A stretch of DNA of 64,000 nt from assembly GCF_019059575.1 (NCBI RefSeq), contig NW_024882042.1:186001-250000 (forward strand). The letters run 5' to 3'. Within the stretch, counting starts at the first letter, position 1; every line of letters begins with the position of its first letter. The DNA is from Amphibalanus amphitrite. Lineage: Eukaryota > Arthropoda > Thecostraca > Balanomorpha > Balanidae. Shown one piece after another: positions 1 through 11,505 of the stretch. The notes beneath the pieces are model-generated. The model did no database searches, was not told the origin of the DNA, and saw only the letters and a program-made list of their open reading frames with translations. Position numbers and translations under genes: made by a program.

Positions 1-1107
1 GGTCCAAGGGTACAGTTTTGGACGCTGATTCCAATGGTGAAGTCTGTTTTTCGCCACATATTATACTTTGGCCCTAGAGGCATTCAAAGTTTTTTTTGGG
101 CGAAGGGGGACCCTCTTAGATTTTCATAAAAACTGGTCCATGTGTACAGTTTTGGACGCTGATTCCAACGGTGAAGTCTGTTTTTCGCCACATATTATAC
201 TTTGGCCCCTAGAGGCATTCAAAGTTTTTTTGGGGGAAGGGGGACCCCCTTAGATTTTCATAAAAACTGGTCCATGGGTACAGTTTTGGACGCTCATTCC
301 AATGGTGAAGTCTGTTTTTCGCCACATATTATACTTTGGCCCCTAGAGGCATTCAAAGTTTTTTTGGGGCGAAGGGGGACCCCCTTAGATTTTCATAAAA
401 ACTGGTCCATGGGTACAGTTTTGGACGCTGATTCCAATGGTGAAATCTGTTTTTCGCCACATATTATACTTTGGCCCCTAGAGGCATTCAAAGTTTTTTT
501 GGGGAAGGGGGACCCCCTTAGATTTTCATAAAAACTTGTCCATGTGTACAGTTTTGGACGCTGATTCCCATGGTGAAGTCTGTTTTTCGCCACATATTAT
601 ACTTTGCCCCTAGAGGCATTCAGATTCACTTTCAGAATCACATTCGGACCCCCTTAGATTTTCATAAAAACTGGTCCATGGGTACAGTTTTGGACGCTGA
701 TTCCAATGGTGAAGTCTGTTTTTCGCCACATATTATACTTTGGCCCCTAGAGGCATTCAAAGTTTTTTTTTGGGCGAAGGGGGACCCCCTTAGATTTTCA
801 TAAAAACTAGTCCATGGGTACAGTTTTGGACGCTGATTCCAACGGTGAAGTCTGTTTTTCGCCACATATTATACTTTGGCCCCTAGAGGAATTCAAAGTT
901 TTTTTGGGGCGAAGGGGGACCCCCTTAGATTTTCATAAAAACTGGTCCATGTGTACAGTTTTGGACTCTGATTCCAACGGTGAAGTCTGTTTTTCGCCAC
1001 ATATTATACTTTGGCCCCTAGAGGCATTCAAAGTTTTTTGGGGAAGGGGGACCCCCTTAGATTTTCATAAAAACTGGTCCATGGGTACAGTTTTGGACGC
1101 TGATTCC
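1..1107 (+). repeat. ~136-bp satellite array, forward arm
   Basis: About eight head-to-tail copies of a ~136-bp unit containing the landmarks GGTCCATGGGTACAG, CGCCACATATTATAC and CCCCTAGAGGCATTC. Copies differ by scattered substitutions and by the length of a T-run. One copy, near 618-650, carries a variant insert (CAGATTCACTTTCAGAATC) in place of the usual T-run segment. The array continues off the left edge. It reads as open in several frames because the unit has few stops and its length is not a multiple of three; I do not regard it as coding. Confidence 0.95.
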
Positions 1108-4067
1108 TGCCTCTAGGGGCCAAAGTATAATATGTGGCGAAAAACAGACTTCACCGTTGGAATCAGCGTCCAAAACTGTACACATGGACCAGTTTTTATG
1201 AAAATCTAAGGGGGTCCCCCTTCGCCCCAAAAAAACTTTGAATGCCTCTAGGGGCCAAGTATAATATGTGGCGAAAAACAGACTTCACCATTGGAATCAG
1301 CGTCCAAAACTGTACCCATGGACCAGTTTTTATGAAAATCTAAGGGGGTCCCCCTTCGCCCAAAAAAAAACTTTGAATGCCTCTAGGGGCCAAAGTATAA
1401 TATGTGGCGAAAAACAGACTTCACCATTGGAATCAGCGTCCAAAACTGTACCCATGGACCAGTTTTTTTGAAAATCTAAGGGGGTCCCCCTTCCCCCAAA
1501 AAACTTTGAATGCCTCTAGGGGCCAAAGTATAATATGTGGCGAAAAACAGACTTCACCGTTGGAATCAGCGTCCAAAACTGTACACATGGACCAGTTTTT
1601 ATGAAAATCTAAGGGGGTCCCCCTTCGCCCAAAAAAAACTGTGAATGCCTCTAGGGGCCAAAGTATTATATGTGGCGAAAAACAGACTTCACCATTGGAA
1701 TCAGCGTCCAAAACTGTACCCATGGACCAGTTTTTATGAAAATCTAAGGGGGTCCGAATGTGATTCTGAAAGTGAATCTGAATGCCTCTAGTGGCAAAGT
1801 ATAATATGTGGCGAAAAACAGACTTCACCATGGGAATCAGCGTCCAAAACTGTACCCATGGACCAGTTTTTATGAAAATCTAAGGGGGTCCCCCTTCCCC
1901 AAAAAAACTTTGAATGCCTCTAGGGGCCAAAGTATAATATGTGGCGAAAAACAGACTTCACCATTGGAATCAGCGTCCAAAACTGTACCCATGGACCAGT
2001 TTTTATGAAAATCTAAGGGGGTCCCCCTTCGCCCAAAAAAAACTTTGAATGCCTCTAGGGGCCAAAGCATAATATGTGGCGAAAAAAGACTTCACCATTG
2101 GAATCAGCGTCCAAAACTGTACCCATGGACCAGTTTTTATGAAAATCTAAGGGGGTCCCCCTTCGCCCAAAAAAAACTTTGAATGCCTCTAGGGGCCAAA
2201 GTATAATATGTGGCGAAAAACAGACTTCACCATTGGAATCAGCGTCCAAAACTGTACCCATGGACCAGTTTTTATGAAAATCTAAGGGGGTCCCCCTTCC
2301 CCAAAAAACTTTGAATGCCTCTAGGGGCCAAAGTATAATATGTGGCGAAAAACAGACTTCACCGTTGGAATCAGCGTCCAAAACTGTACCCATGGACCAG
2401 TTTTAATGAAAATCTAAGGGGGTCCCCCTTCGCCCAAAAAAAACTTTGAATGCCTCTAGGGGCCAAAATATAATATGTGGCGAAAAACAGACTTCACCAT
2501 TGGAATCAGCGTCCAAAACTGTACCCGTGGACCAGTTTTTATGAAAATCTAAGGGGGTCCGAATGTGATTCTGAAAGTGAATCTGAATGCCTCTAGGGGC
2601 AAAGTATAATATGTGGCGAAAAACAGACTTCACCATGGGAATCAGCGTCCAAAACTGTACACATCGACAAGTTTTTATGAAAATCTAAGGGGGTCCCCCT
2701 TCCCCAAAAAACTTTGAATGCCTCTAGGGGCCAAAGTATAATATGTGGCGAAAAACAGACTTCACCATTGGAATCAGCGTCCAAAACTGTACCCATGGAC
2801 TAGTTTTTATGAAAATCTAAGGGGGTCCCCCTTCGCCCCAAAAAAACTTTGAATGCCTCTAGGGGCCAAAGTATATTATGTGGCGAAAAACAGACTTCAC
2901 CATTGGAATCAGCGTCCAAAACTGTACCCATGGACCAGTTTTTATGAAAATCTAAGGGGGTCCCCCTTCGCCCAAAAAACTTTGAATGCCTCTAGGGGCC
3001 CAAAGTATAATATGTGGCGAAAAACAGACTTCACCGTTGGAATCAGCGTCCAAAACTGTACACATGGACCAGTTTTTATGAAAATCTAAGGGGGTCCCCC
3101 TTCGCCCCAAAAAAACTTTGAATGCCTCTAGGGGCCAAAGTATAATATGTGGCGAAAAACAGACTTCACCATTGGAATCAGCGTCCAAAACTGTACCCAT
3201 GGACCAGTTTTTATGAAAATCTAAGGGGGTCCCCCTTCGCCCAAAAAAAACTTTGAATGCCTCTAGGGGCCAAAGTATAATATGTGGCGAAAAACAGACT
3301 TCACCATTGGAATCAGCGTCCAAAACTGTACCCATGGACCAGTTTTTATGAAAATCTAAGGGGGTCCCCCTTCCCCCAAAAAAACTTTGAATGCCTCTAG
3401 GGGCCAAAGTATAATATGTGGCGAAAAACAGACTTCACCGTTGGAATCAGCGTCCAAAACTGTACGCATCGACCAGTTTTTATGAAAATCTAAGGGGGGT
3501 CCCCCTTCGCCCCAAAAAACTTTGAATGCCTCTAGGGGCCAAAGTATAATATGTGGCGAAAAACAGACTTCACCATTGGAATCAGCGTCCAAAACTGTAC
3601 CCATGGACCAGTTTTTATGAAAATCTAAGGGGGTCCCCCTTCGCCCAAAAAAAAACTTTGAATGCCTCTAGGGGCCAACGTATAATATGTGGCGAAAAAC
3701 AGACTTCACCATTGGAATCAGCGTCCAAAACTGTACCCATGGACCAGTTTTTATGAAAATCTAAGGGGGTCCCCCTTCCCCCAAAAAACTTTGAATGCCT
3801 CTAGGGGCCAAAGTATAATATGTGGCGAAAAACAGACTTCACCGTTGGAATCAGCGTCCAAAACTGTACACATGGACCAGTTTTTATGAAAATCTAAGGG
3901 GGTCCCCCTTCGCCCCAAAAAAACGTTGAATGCCTCTAGGGGCCAAAGTATAATATGTGGCGAAAAACAGACTTCACCATTGGAATCAGCGTCCAAAACT
4001 GTACCCATGGACCAGTTTTTATGAAAATCTAAGGGGGTCCGAATGTGATTCTGAAAGTGAATCTGAA
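1108..4067 (-). repeat. ~136-bp satellite array, inverted arm
   Basis: About 21-22 copies of the same satellite unit, now reverse-complemented. The switch is abrupt: the forward unit stops at GATTCC (1107) and the reversed unit starts at TGCCTCTAGG (1108). The variant segment GAATGTGATTCTGAAAG recurs near 1756, 2557 and 4041, giving a coarse higher-order pattern. The last of these is the array edge, where the segment runs directly into unique DNA at about 4068. The internal variants therefore look like former edge units carried inward by later amplification. Confidence 0.93.
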
Positions 4068-4293
4068 TCTGAGGCTGTCTTGACAGACGTCGAGGTTTCA
4101 CCTTTTCCATCAAGAACGGTGCATCTGGCTACGTGGCTTTTTTGCGTTGCTGACTGCTTAGTGCCTACTGAGCAAGGCTATATAAACCCAGGTGTTGTCC
4201 ATCTGAACTGCACAGTCACGTGACCCATTTGACCTTCGGATCCAATTCTGGTAGTCAATTCTGGCGCTTTTGTTACCATAGCGGAAAATGTAG

Positions 4294-4442
4294 CCCCGTG
4301 TTCACAGTTCTCCTGACGACGAAGATTCTGCGTAATCTGGCCAATGGCGTTCGAGAACCGCGGCCAAGCCCCGCTGATCTTGAACGTGATTGGTCGGACG
4401 GCGTATAGAATCTTCGTCGTCCGGGAGACTGCGAACACGGGG
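4294..4442. mobile_element. Hairpin (MITE-like) element, ~150 bp
   Basis: The ends are inverted copies: CCCCGTGTTCACAGT on the left and ACTGCGAACACGGGG on the right. The pairing continues inward, GACGACGAAGATTCT against AGAATCTTCGTCGTC, then more weakly to a small central loop. Nearly the whole 149 bp can fold on itself. There is no open frame. No clear target duplication is visible, so the family is unassigned; it could also be a transcribed hairpin. Confidence 0.6.
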
Positions 4443-4851
4443 TAAACCAAGAGGTAAACAATCTGTGCGTGGAATGGGGATTGGGAGTGGTGAATGTGTA
4501 AAGGCGATGATAGGCCGATTCGTCGATTTTTATTTATACTATTATCCTTATTATATATTCTGATCATTTCGTTTATGTTCAGGAGTTTTTTTCTGTTGAT
4601 TTAACATAAAAAACGGTGTGTTTTACTGTCAATGCCAAGTGCCATGTTGATATTGAAATTGGGTTACAATTCAACATTCACCGGTTTTTCTATGGCCTGT
4701 TGTGAATCATATTATTGGTAATGTGAACATAGGTACCTACTCCATACACTGCTTCTTTTGGGTATATTTTAATGTTTGACCTGATTTTACGTCATTTCAC
4801 CTTATATGTTCTTGCAGGAACAGTTATCACACCATTATTGTGCAAAAATAA

Positions 4852-4996
4852 GGGTGGTGTTTCGCGGCACTCTGCCAGCCATTTTTGGCTTACATAGAGA
4901 CATCAACAAGCCTATACCTCCGACACTACCAGAGGTTGACGCTAGCTCACGGAATGTGCTGGCAGCGGCTGGCAGCGCGCTGGTGAAACACAGCCA
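4852..4996 (-). mobile_element. MITE family 1, copy 1
   Basis: The ends are imperfect inverted repeats: GGGTGGTGTTTCGCGG on the left and CTGGTGAAACACAGCCA on the right. The interior (GACATCAACAAGCCTATACC) is shared, in opposite orientation, with copies at 52015-52187 and 55672-55834. No coding capacity is seen. Confidence 0.75.
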
Positions 4997-6407
4997 GGGG
5001 TTACCTCTGTAACGTCATTGTTGTCTAGGTAGATGGGTCTTCATCAATTGTTAACAGCTACAAAAATTGGAATGAAAAATGTTGAGGTATTATGAGCATC
5101 AGCTAAACAGGAAAGAGAATTTGGCTGCAGCCCATCTTGCAACGCCTCAATGAAATTTCACGAGAAACTTAAATCAAGGGAGCAGCTACATAACTGAGGT
5201 AAAGTCGATAAATCCTTGTGTATTTACCTACATAACACGGGGTAAATCCACAAGGCACCTTGAATTCAAACTATGAAGTGACTCCAAGCGAAATATAGCA
5301 GAAATTGGGACTTAGTGGAGCTTAGAAATAATCTGCTTAGTGCTGGATGAATGTTTTCACTTAAAATGAACACCACCATATTCGAGTCATGAAAAAAGTG
5401 TTGAGTAAGCATAAGCTTGTAGCATAAAAGATGTTTGTGAAAAGTCACTAGATTTTAAAGTGTTAGTCTCTGCACATTGATTCTCTGATTGTTTAAATGA
5501 TGAAGTCTCTGCACAGTCTCTGATTGACTGAATGAGCTCTGCAGTCACATCACAATAGTGAAATTCATGGGAAGATTTTATTTGTAATAAAAGAAGGTAA
5601 TATTTTGAGTTGATTTTTCCTATTCTGTGAAGACCATAGCATGTTTAACAGCATTCCAAACAGGGCATGTCAAAGGCTGGATGGATCTTGGGATTTCCTT
5701 GAATTGTGTTTACCATATGTTGTTTTTTATTCAAAGTTATTGTAAAAGCCAACCAACTTTTACAACATTGAGGATCATACTTTAGCTTTGGAAACAAGAC
5801 ATATGTATTATGTAGTCTACATATCTATGGTTATGCTGATCTTGTTTTCCAGAGTCTTTGATTATCACTTAATTTCATTCACTTTTGATGTAGTGAAATC
5901 CATGATCATTTTAATGACAAGCTACGTTTGAAATGTATTGTTGCTCCCTTTTTTACCATGCATATTTTTGTGCCTTGTGAGGTCTCATATAGGAATCACA
6001 AGAGCAGTAACATGCATTGTTTGCTTGTGTTGTCATAACTTTGTACAATATTTCCAGCTTTATAATATGCAGTTACCAGTCACATTGGGCATCACATATG
6101 TATTTTTCCTGCAGGAGGAAAGACACAGAGCTAACTAGTGAGTTGACACATGTTTGTGCTCCTATCACTTCACCCCTGGGGAATCAGTGCCTACAACACC
6201 CCTTGAGTATAATGGTCACCAAGGGGTGCTGTCCTGACATGTTCACTTTCTGTTGAGAAGGTTAGAACAAACACCATGTGTGTCATTTAGTTGCATATAT
6301 AATATCTTTATGTTAAGTCTGCATAAAGTTTGAAGTCTGTAGCCACTCTTAATCCTAGTTTGTCATTAACTTAATCTAGCCTGGGTGGATATTTTGTTGT
6401 GCTTAAA

Positions 6408-6860
6408 GCACGGACTGCGCTACGCCCCGGCACGGCGGCCGGGGCACCTCCCCTGGAAGAAAACGGCACCGGGGAGGGGGGGACGGACGGCGAGGAGCCG
6501 GGAAGGAGCGCGGCACCGTCACCCCACAAGCCGCCCGCAGCAACGCCGTTATTCTTGTGCCTCTTGGGCGCCGCCGACGACCTGCGGATGGGGAGCGCAT
6601 CCCAGACGGGCGGGAGCCGGGAGGGCCGCCCGCGCCATCCGGCCGGCGAAGCAGCAGCCCGGCCAGGCGCGGCGGGCGGCTGGGTGGCGGCCGGACTGAG
6701 ACGAATCCCGAGTCGCTCCATGTCTCTGTCTCTTGCAAAACTAGTACCGCCGCCGCCCAGCCTTGATGGGTCACCACGAGGAAAAGGCGAGCCCGCTCCC
6801 AGTACCTGTCGTGGAGCTCCCGCGCGGGCACGCCGCCTCACCGATGGCCCCTGGTCTTTA
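6408..6860. other. CpG-rich island beside a microsatellite
   Basis: About 450 bp of abruptly GC-rich, CpG-rich DNA between AT-rich flanks. Frames are open on both strands but none has a recognisable domain. It could be a promoter-type CpG island or part of an inserted element that includes the adjoining microsatellite. No TATA or initiator is convincing. Confidence 0.4.
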
Positions 6861-7204
<344 letters not shown>

Positions 7205-7206
<2 letters not shown>

Positions 7207-9036
7207 ACGCCAAAACCGGCTCACAACGGCGTCCATGTCGGCCGGGGCGAAATGACTTGAATAATTATTTCATAAAGGCATTAACAGTGACACAAGACAA
7301 AAGTTCAACAAATTCTACGCATGAATCATCCAGTAGGTACCAACTTCGAAAGCAGTTAAAATGAAGATGCACAAGAAAGCGTAATTTCCCAATGACATGA
7401 TATGACTGTCACAATGCTTAGCCGCAATCACCTCTTTTTGTAGTTGAAATGGTAAGTAATTTTTGAAATTATCTGATAAAAATCTAAAATTGATACCATA
7501 TTGAAGACCAATCAATTCTACACATGAATCAGGGTGTATCTTTGAGAAAAACTTGAAAGTTTAGGTGTGATAAGAAAAACAAATAAAAATGAACCATTTT
7601 CCCATAGACTTTGTATTGGCTCAAAAATCGCATGGATCCAGAATTTCTGGAAGTGCCCTCGCCACAACTGCACGTGCGCTGCGCTCGAAAATGATCACGT
7701 GACCAAATCCAGATGAGATCACCGTATTTATAGTCACCGTGTATAAACCCTACTGAGTGTCACTGGAGGCTCAGGAAGCCTGGGATGTATACAAAAAAAA
7801 TGTTCGTCCTTATTGATGCAATCTTGTAACCAGACGTTTCGGACAACAAGGAGCCTTCGTCAGTGGAAAATAAAATAAAGGCTTTACATTTATCGATGTA
7901 TAGCCTATATCTTATTTTCCACTGAGGAAGGTAGGTCGGCGTTGCCCCGGACTGCGGGAAAGCCGAAAATGGGATAAATGATCTACGAGGAATGCCGACA
8001 TTGATGTTTTGCCAATTTATCTCAAACTTTATCCAAAATTCATCAAAGCTGACACGCGTTTTAAGAGCTTTAGGACGCTTGGTGCACACTGGAAGTTATA
8101 ATTGTGTGATATAATAAGAAAATGCCAGGTAAATCATTCCTTATAGGTAACAGGCCGTTGTGCCGGCTGAAAGTGTAATTTGTTTGACTAAAAATACCTA
8201 CGCGTTGCTATTCTACAGCAGTGAAGTCCACGTAGCGTGCTTTAACGTGCGTAATTGCACGTTTTCGGCATTACCCCAGCCAGCCATACTTTCATTTGCA
8301 GGCCCATAACTTCTAAACGTGCTGTATAAATTTCAAATAGGCAGCACACTTATGCAAAGACATGCTGAAGATTACTTGACCGAATTGGCCAGACAAACGG
8401 TAGCATAATGAGTAAGAAATGCAGCTTCAAAGGCGCATGTAGTACAAGGGAAACGTACCTTGAAAACGCTTTTGGCGCCCTCACAGCCGAAGTATTCCAA
8501 ATGACGACTCGTAACAAACATGCGATAATTGTAGTCACTTAAGCTTAAGAGCATCACTGAGACGTGGCATCTATGTCGTACGGTTTTAGAAATACATCGA
8601 ATTTCGGCTTTGCCCCAACTCCGGCATTGCCCCAACTTCCCCTACTTTGTTGTCCGGAACGTTTGGTTTTATTTAGGTACATTGTTGTTGTATTGTCATT
8701 GTAGTTATGTGAGAAAAACAAAAATTTCAGCTCTTCTAAAGAGGTACAATGAGTACAAAATGTACCTATACCTTGCAATTTTGTTATCGGTGACCTAAAG
8801 GCACGTCAATTTTACAACCTCTCCATTATAAGTCAATGGGAGGAAATCGAAAGGCACCTCTTTTGGACGAACATCATTCTAAGCACTCTACACACGGAAT
8901 TACACTTAAATATGACACACTGAACCGGAAAATGGCACCCGTGACCCCTCGTTATGCTCGTGAGGTCATCGCAGGTCACGCATGGTATATAACAGTTTTT
9001 TTTTTTGCTAATGAGCTTTGGTAGAGGCATGCTAGC
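7205..9036. other. Gene-free stretch with element fragments
   Basis: No gene is supported. Near 7853-7932, two inverted copies of TTTTCCACTGA(C/G)GAAGG flank a ~40-bp spacer. The segment about 8785-8995 resembles 62100-62210 (a short motif, GTCAATGGGAGGAAATCG versus GTCAATTGGGGAAAAATCG, after GTGACCTAA), so it is probably a decayed fragment of the GGTCA-rich element family described below. Confidence 0.5.
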
Positions 9037-9190
9037 AGGAGGCCCCTGTGCCCACACAGCAGGCCCCTATGCCCGCACAGGAGAACCCTGTGCCCATACA
9101 GGAGGACCCCTGTGCCCGAACAGGAGGCCTTTGTGCCCGCAACGGAGGCCCCTGTGCCCAAATAGGAGGCCCGTGTGTCAAAACACGAGG
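9037..9190. repeat. ~27-bp minisatellite
   Basis: Five to six diverged copies of a unit around AGGAGGCCCCTGTGCCC with a variable tail. Open frames through it are repeat artefacts. Confidence 0.85.
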
Positions 9191-9714
9191 GTTTAGGCGA
9201 AGAGGAGGCCCTCTTATGAAGAGACCCCCTACTTCGGCTTGTCACCCAGGTGGCAAAAAATCCGTGACGCCGCCCCTGATGCAATGCCGGAGTTACTGAA
9301 CAGTGGACAGTGCCTAAATGCCATGCCGCGCCCCGAAATCGAATCGATCTGACGAATGACGTGCGATTCGTTCGATATGTATACCTGATTCTGGTGCACT
9401 TTTACCTGCACTACGACGAAATAGGCTGCACTATGACGAACATCGTGCCGCGATTCAATATAGGTATGACTGCACTATGCCGCGCTGTCGAACTCGCCTG
9501 AATTATCACCGAAATGTGTGCACCACCGCCTAAATTGGGCGCTAAAAAAGGTCTATATTTTCCGTCCATCGCGATGGTGATTCCGGATCAGTCTGACCTT
9601 TGGGCCACGGCACTGCGGCGGTCGGCCAGCTGAGCAGAGCTGTCACTGCGCTGAGCTGTCACCCTCTGACCTCTGTCAACTGAGCTGTCACCCTCTGACC
9701 TCTGTCCACTGAGC
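9191..9714. other. Intergenic, no gene seen
   Basis: Mixed-composition sequence without a supported gene. From about 9620 it begins to show GAGCTGTCAC motifs that lead into the following array. Confidence 0.55.
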
Positions 9715-10030
9715 TGTCACCGCCACTGAGCCGGTGACGGGCCGGGCTGTCACCGGTGAGGGGCCGGGCTGACACCGGTGGCAGGCCGGGCTGACACCGA
9801 TGAGGGGCCCGGCTGTCACCGGTGAGGGGCCCGGCTGTCACCGGTGACGGGCCCGGCTGACACCGGTGACGGGCCGGGCTGTCACCGGTGAGGGGCCGGG
9901 CTGTCACCGGTGAGGGGCCCCGCTGTCACCGGTGACGGGCCCGGCTGTCACCGGTGAGGGGCCGGGCTGTCACCGGTGACGGGCCCGGCTGTCACCGGTG
10001 ACGGGCCCGGCTGTCACCGGACCGCGGGCA
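9715..10030. repeat. ~20-bp minisatellite upstream of the defensin-like gene
   Basis: About 15 copies of a ~20-bp unit, GGGCCCGGCTGTCACCGGTG with single-base variants. It ends about 70 bp before the start codon of the secreted peptide gene, so it lies in that gene's promoter or 5' UTR region. A regulatory role is possible but not shown. Confidence 0.9.
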
Positions 10031-10101
10031 CACCAGCGCGCCGGCGGCCTCAGCCTGCACACGCGAGCCGCGTCTGGCTGCAGGTACCAGCTCTGTCGGC
10101 A

Positions 10102-11366
10102 ATGGCAGCGTCCAGGGCGACGGCGGCAGCGCTGCTGGTGCTGCTGGTCACAGCGGCGCCGGCCCTTCTGACCGGCCCACCGGACCGTGAGTACGCTGCC
10201 GACACAGAACCACGCCCTCTGCTGAGTGCTGACCGGCCGAGACGGCGGCGCAGAGGCTCCAGCGCAGGTCGCGGCGATCCGTAACCCCGGTAATCTAACT
10301 TCCGTAATGCAGCGTAATGTAGGTATAAAGGTGTGCATTTTGGGGTTGGACGCCCGACCCTGAGGCCGTGGTGCACGTGGGCCCTTGGACGTGGGTAATA
10401 CATATTCAGCATGTTCAGCATTCACTGCAGTAACGTTAACTATAAACGGACTATCCAGGAGACAGATTCATGATTATAGCCGTTCAGCGTATGTACCCAG
10501 GATTACTGATTACTGATTATGCAGTGGCCCAGATGAGCTATCCGAATCTAGCAGCGCTGGCTGGGCGGCGAGGGGCCGTCGGTGGTCGCTGACGGTCGCT
10601 GACGACACCGACGACCGCTGACGGTCGCTGACGACCGCTGACGGTCGCTGACAGTCGCTGACGGTCGCTCGGTTTGGGTGCGGCAGCTCCGCCGGATCCG
10701 ACTTCTGCCGAGGGGTGCCGGGCGGCGGGCGCCCTGTGCCTGGCCCGGCCCGGCCCCGGACAGCCGGCCTGCCCGCGCTGGCAGCGGCCCTTCGCCGGCA
10801 TCTGCGGGCCCGCGGCCGACTGCTGCTTTATCGGTATGTGGGTGGCACGAACCGCTGCTGCTCCATTGGTGGCCGGTCTGTCGGCTTCCTGAGGGTCTGT
10901 GTCGGGTCTGTGTTGGGTGTGTTGGGTCTGTGTCGGGTGTGTTGGGTCTGTGTCGGGTGTGTTGGGTCTGTGTGGGGTCTGTGTCGGGTCTATCAGGTCT
11001 GCTGGCTCTGTGTCGGGTCTGTGGGGTCTGCGTCGGGTCTGTCGGCTCTCTGTCGGTCTGTGTCGGGTCCGTCAGGTCTGCTGGCTCTGTGTCGGGTTTG
11101 TGAAGTCTGTGTCGGTCTGTGTCAGGTCTGTCGGATCTGTATCGGGTCTGTATGGGGTCTGTGTCTGCTCCCAGTCGCGCCTGTGTCTGCTCTGACCCGT
11201 ATTCCGCTGGTCTGCGACTGCGCCCTCAGAGTATTGGAACCACGCGCTGGTCTGCGGCCTGTTTGGCGGGGACTGCGCGCCCGTGGCCAGCTGCGGGGGC
11301 GCGCCTCGGCATCGGAACGCCTTCTGCGCGCGGCCCGGTGACACCTGCTGCATCTGGCTCTACTAG
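10102..11366 (+). CDS. Secreted two-domain beta-defensin-like peptide (3 exons)
   Basis: Spliced CDS: 10102-10186, 10687-10833 and 11230-11366, with GT-AG introns and matching phases (both introns phase 1). This gives about 122 residues. Exon 1 encodes a signal peptide: Met, a short Arg-containing start, then a Leu/Val/Ala core (LLVLLV) ending in an Ala/Pro-rich cleavage region. Exon 2 encodes a six-cysteine unit spaced C-x6-C-x10-C-x10-C-x5-CC. Exon 3 encodes another, C-x6-C-x5-C-x10-C-x6-CC, ending TCCIWLY-stop. The second spacing, with GGDC before cysteine 2, fits the beta-defensin pattern (C-x4-8-C-x3-5-C-x9-13-C-x4-7-CC) and resembles the lobster peptide panusin. A secreted antimicrobial role is inferred. 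Exon 2 is a symmetric 1-1 module, so the domains may have arisen by exon duplication. An unrelated cysteine-knot family is the main alternative. A possible AATAAA signal lies at 11629-11634. Confidence 0.82.
10571..10672. repeat. Short GACGGTCGCT minisatellite in defensin intron 1
   Basis: About nine copies of a 10-bp motif (GGTCGCTGAC and GACCGCTGAC variants), ending 14 bp before the exon 2 acceptor at 10686/10687. Unlike arrays in the phospho-lyase-like gene, it does not contain exon sequence. Confidence 0.85.
10893..11165. repeat. GTCTGTGTCGGGT minisatellite in defensin intron 2
   Basis: A degenerate array of a ~13-bp motif, GGGTCTGTGTCGG, with TGTTGGGTGTG variants. It fills most of intron 2. 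The Cys/Ser/Val-rich frames across it are artefacts. Confidence 0.88.
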
Positions 11367-11505
11367 CCCGGTGACACGTGCTGTATCTGGCTCTACTAGC
11401 CCGGCGACACCTGCTGCGTCTGGCTCTACTAGCCCGGCGACACCTGCTGCGTCTGGCTCTACTAGCTGGTGACACCTGCTGCGTCTGGCTCTACTAGCTG
11501 GTGCT
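11334..11505 (+). repeat. 33-bp repeat of the defensin gene's last 11 codons
   Basis: The first copy, 11334-11366, is the true C-terminal coding end (Pro-Gly-Asp-Thr-Cys-Cys-Ile-Trp-Leu-Tyr-stop). Near-identical copies follow at 11367-11399, 11400-11432 and 11433-11465, then a 32-bp copy at 11466-11497 and a fragment. Copies 2-5 lie in the presumed 3' UTR and each keeps the CC-x-W-L-Y-stop codons, with Val for Ile in copies 3-5. Confidence 0.93.

Larger units (their letters stand above)
4068..6407. other. Gene-free, AT-rich stretch
   Basis: No coding region is supported. Short open frames lack codon bias, domains or splice context. Apart from a hairpin element (4294-4442) and a MITE-like copy (4852-4996), I see only ordinary AT-rich intergenic or intronic sequence. 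Confidence 0.7.

Noticed and set aside
1-4067. Repeated peptide (FHKNWSMGTVLDADSNGE) that looks like a protein repeat
   Set aside because: The satellite unit is not a multiple of three, so the reading frame changes from unit to unit; both strands are equally open; no start, splice or codon evidence.
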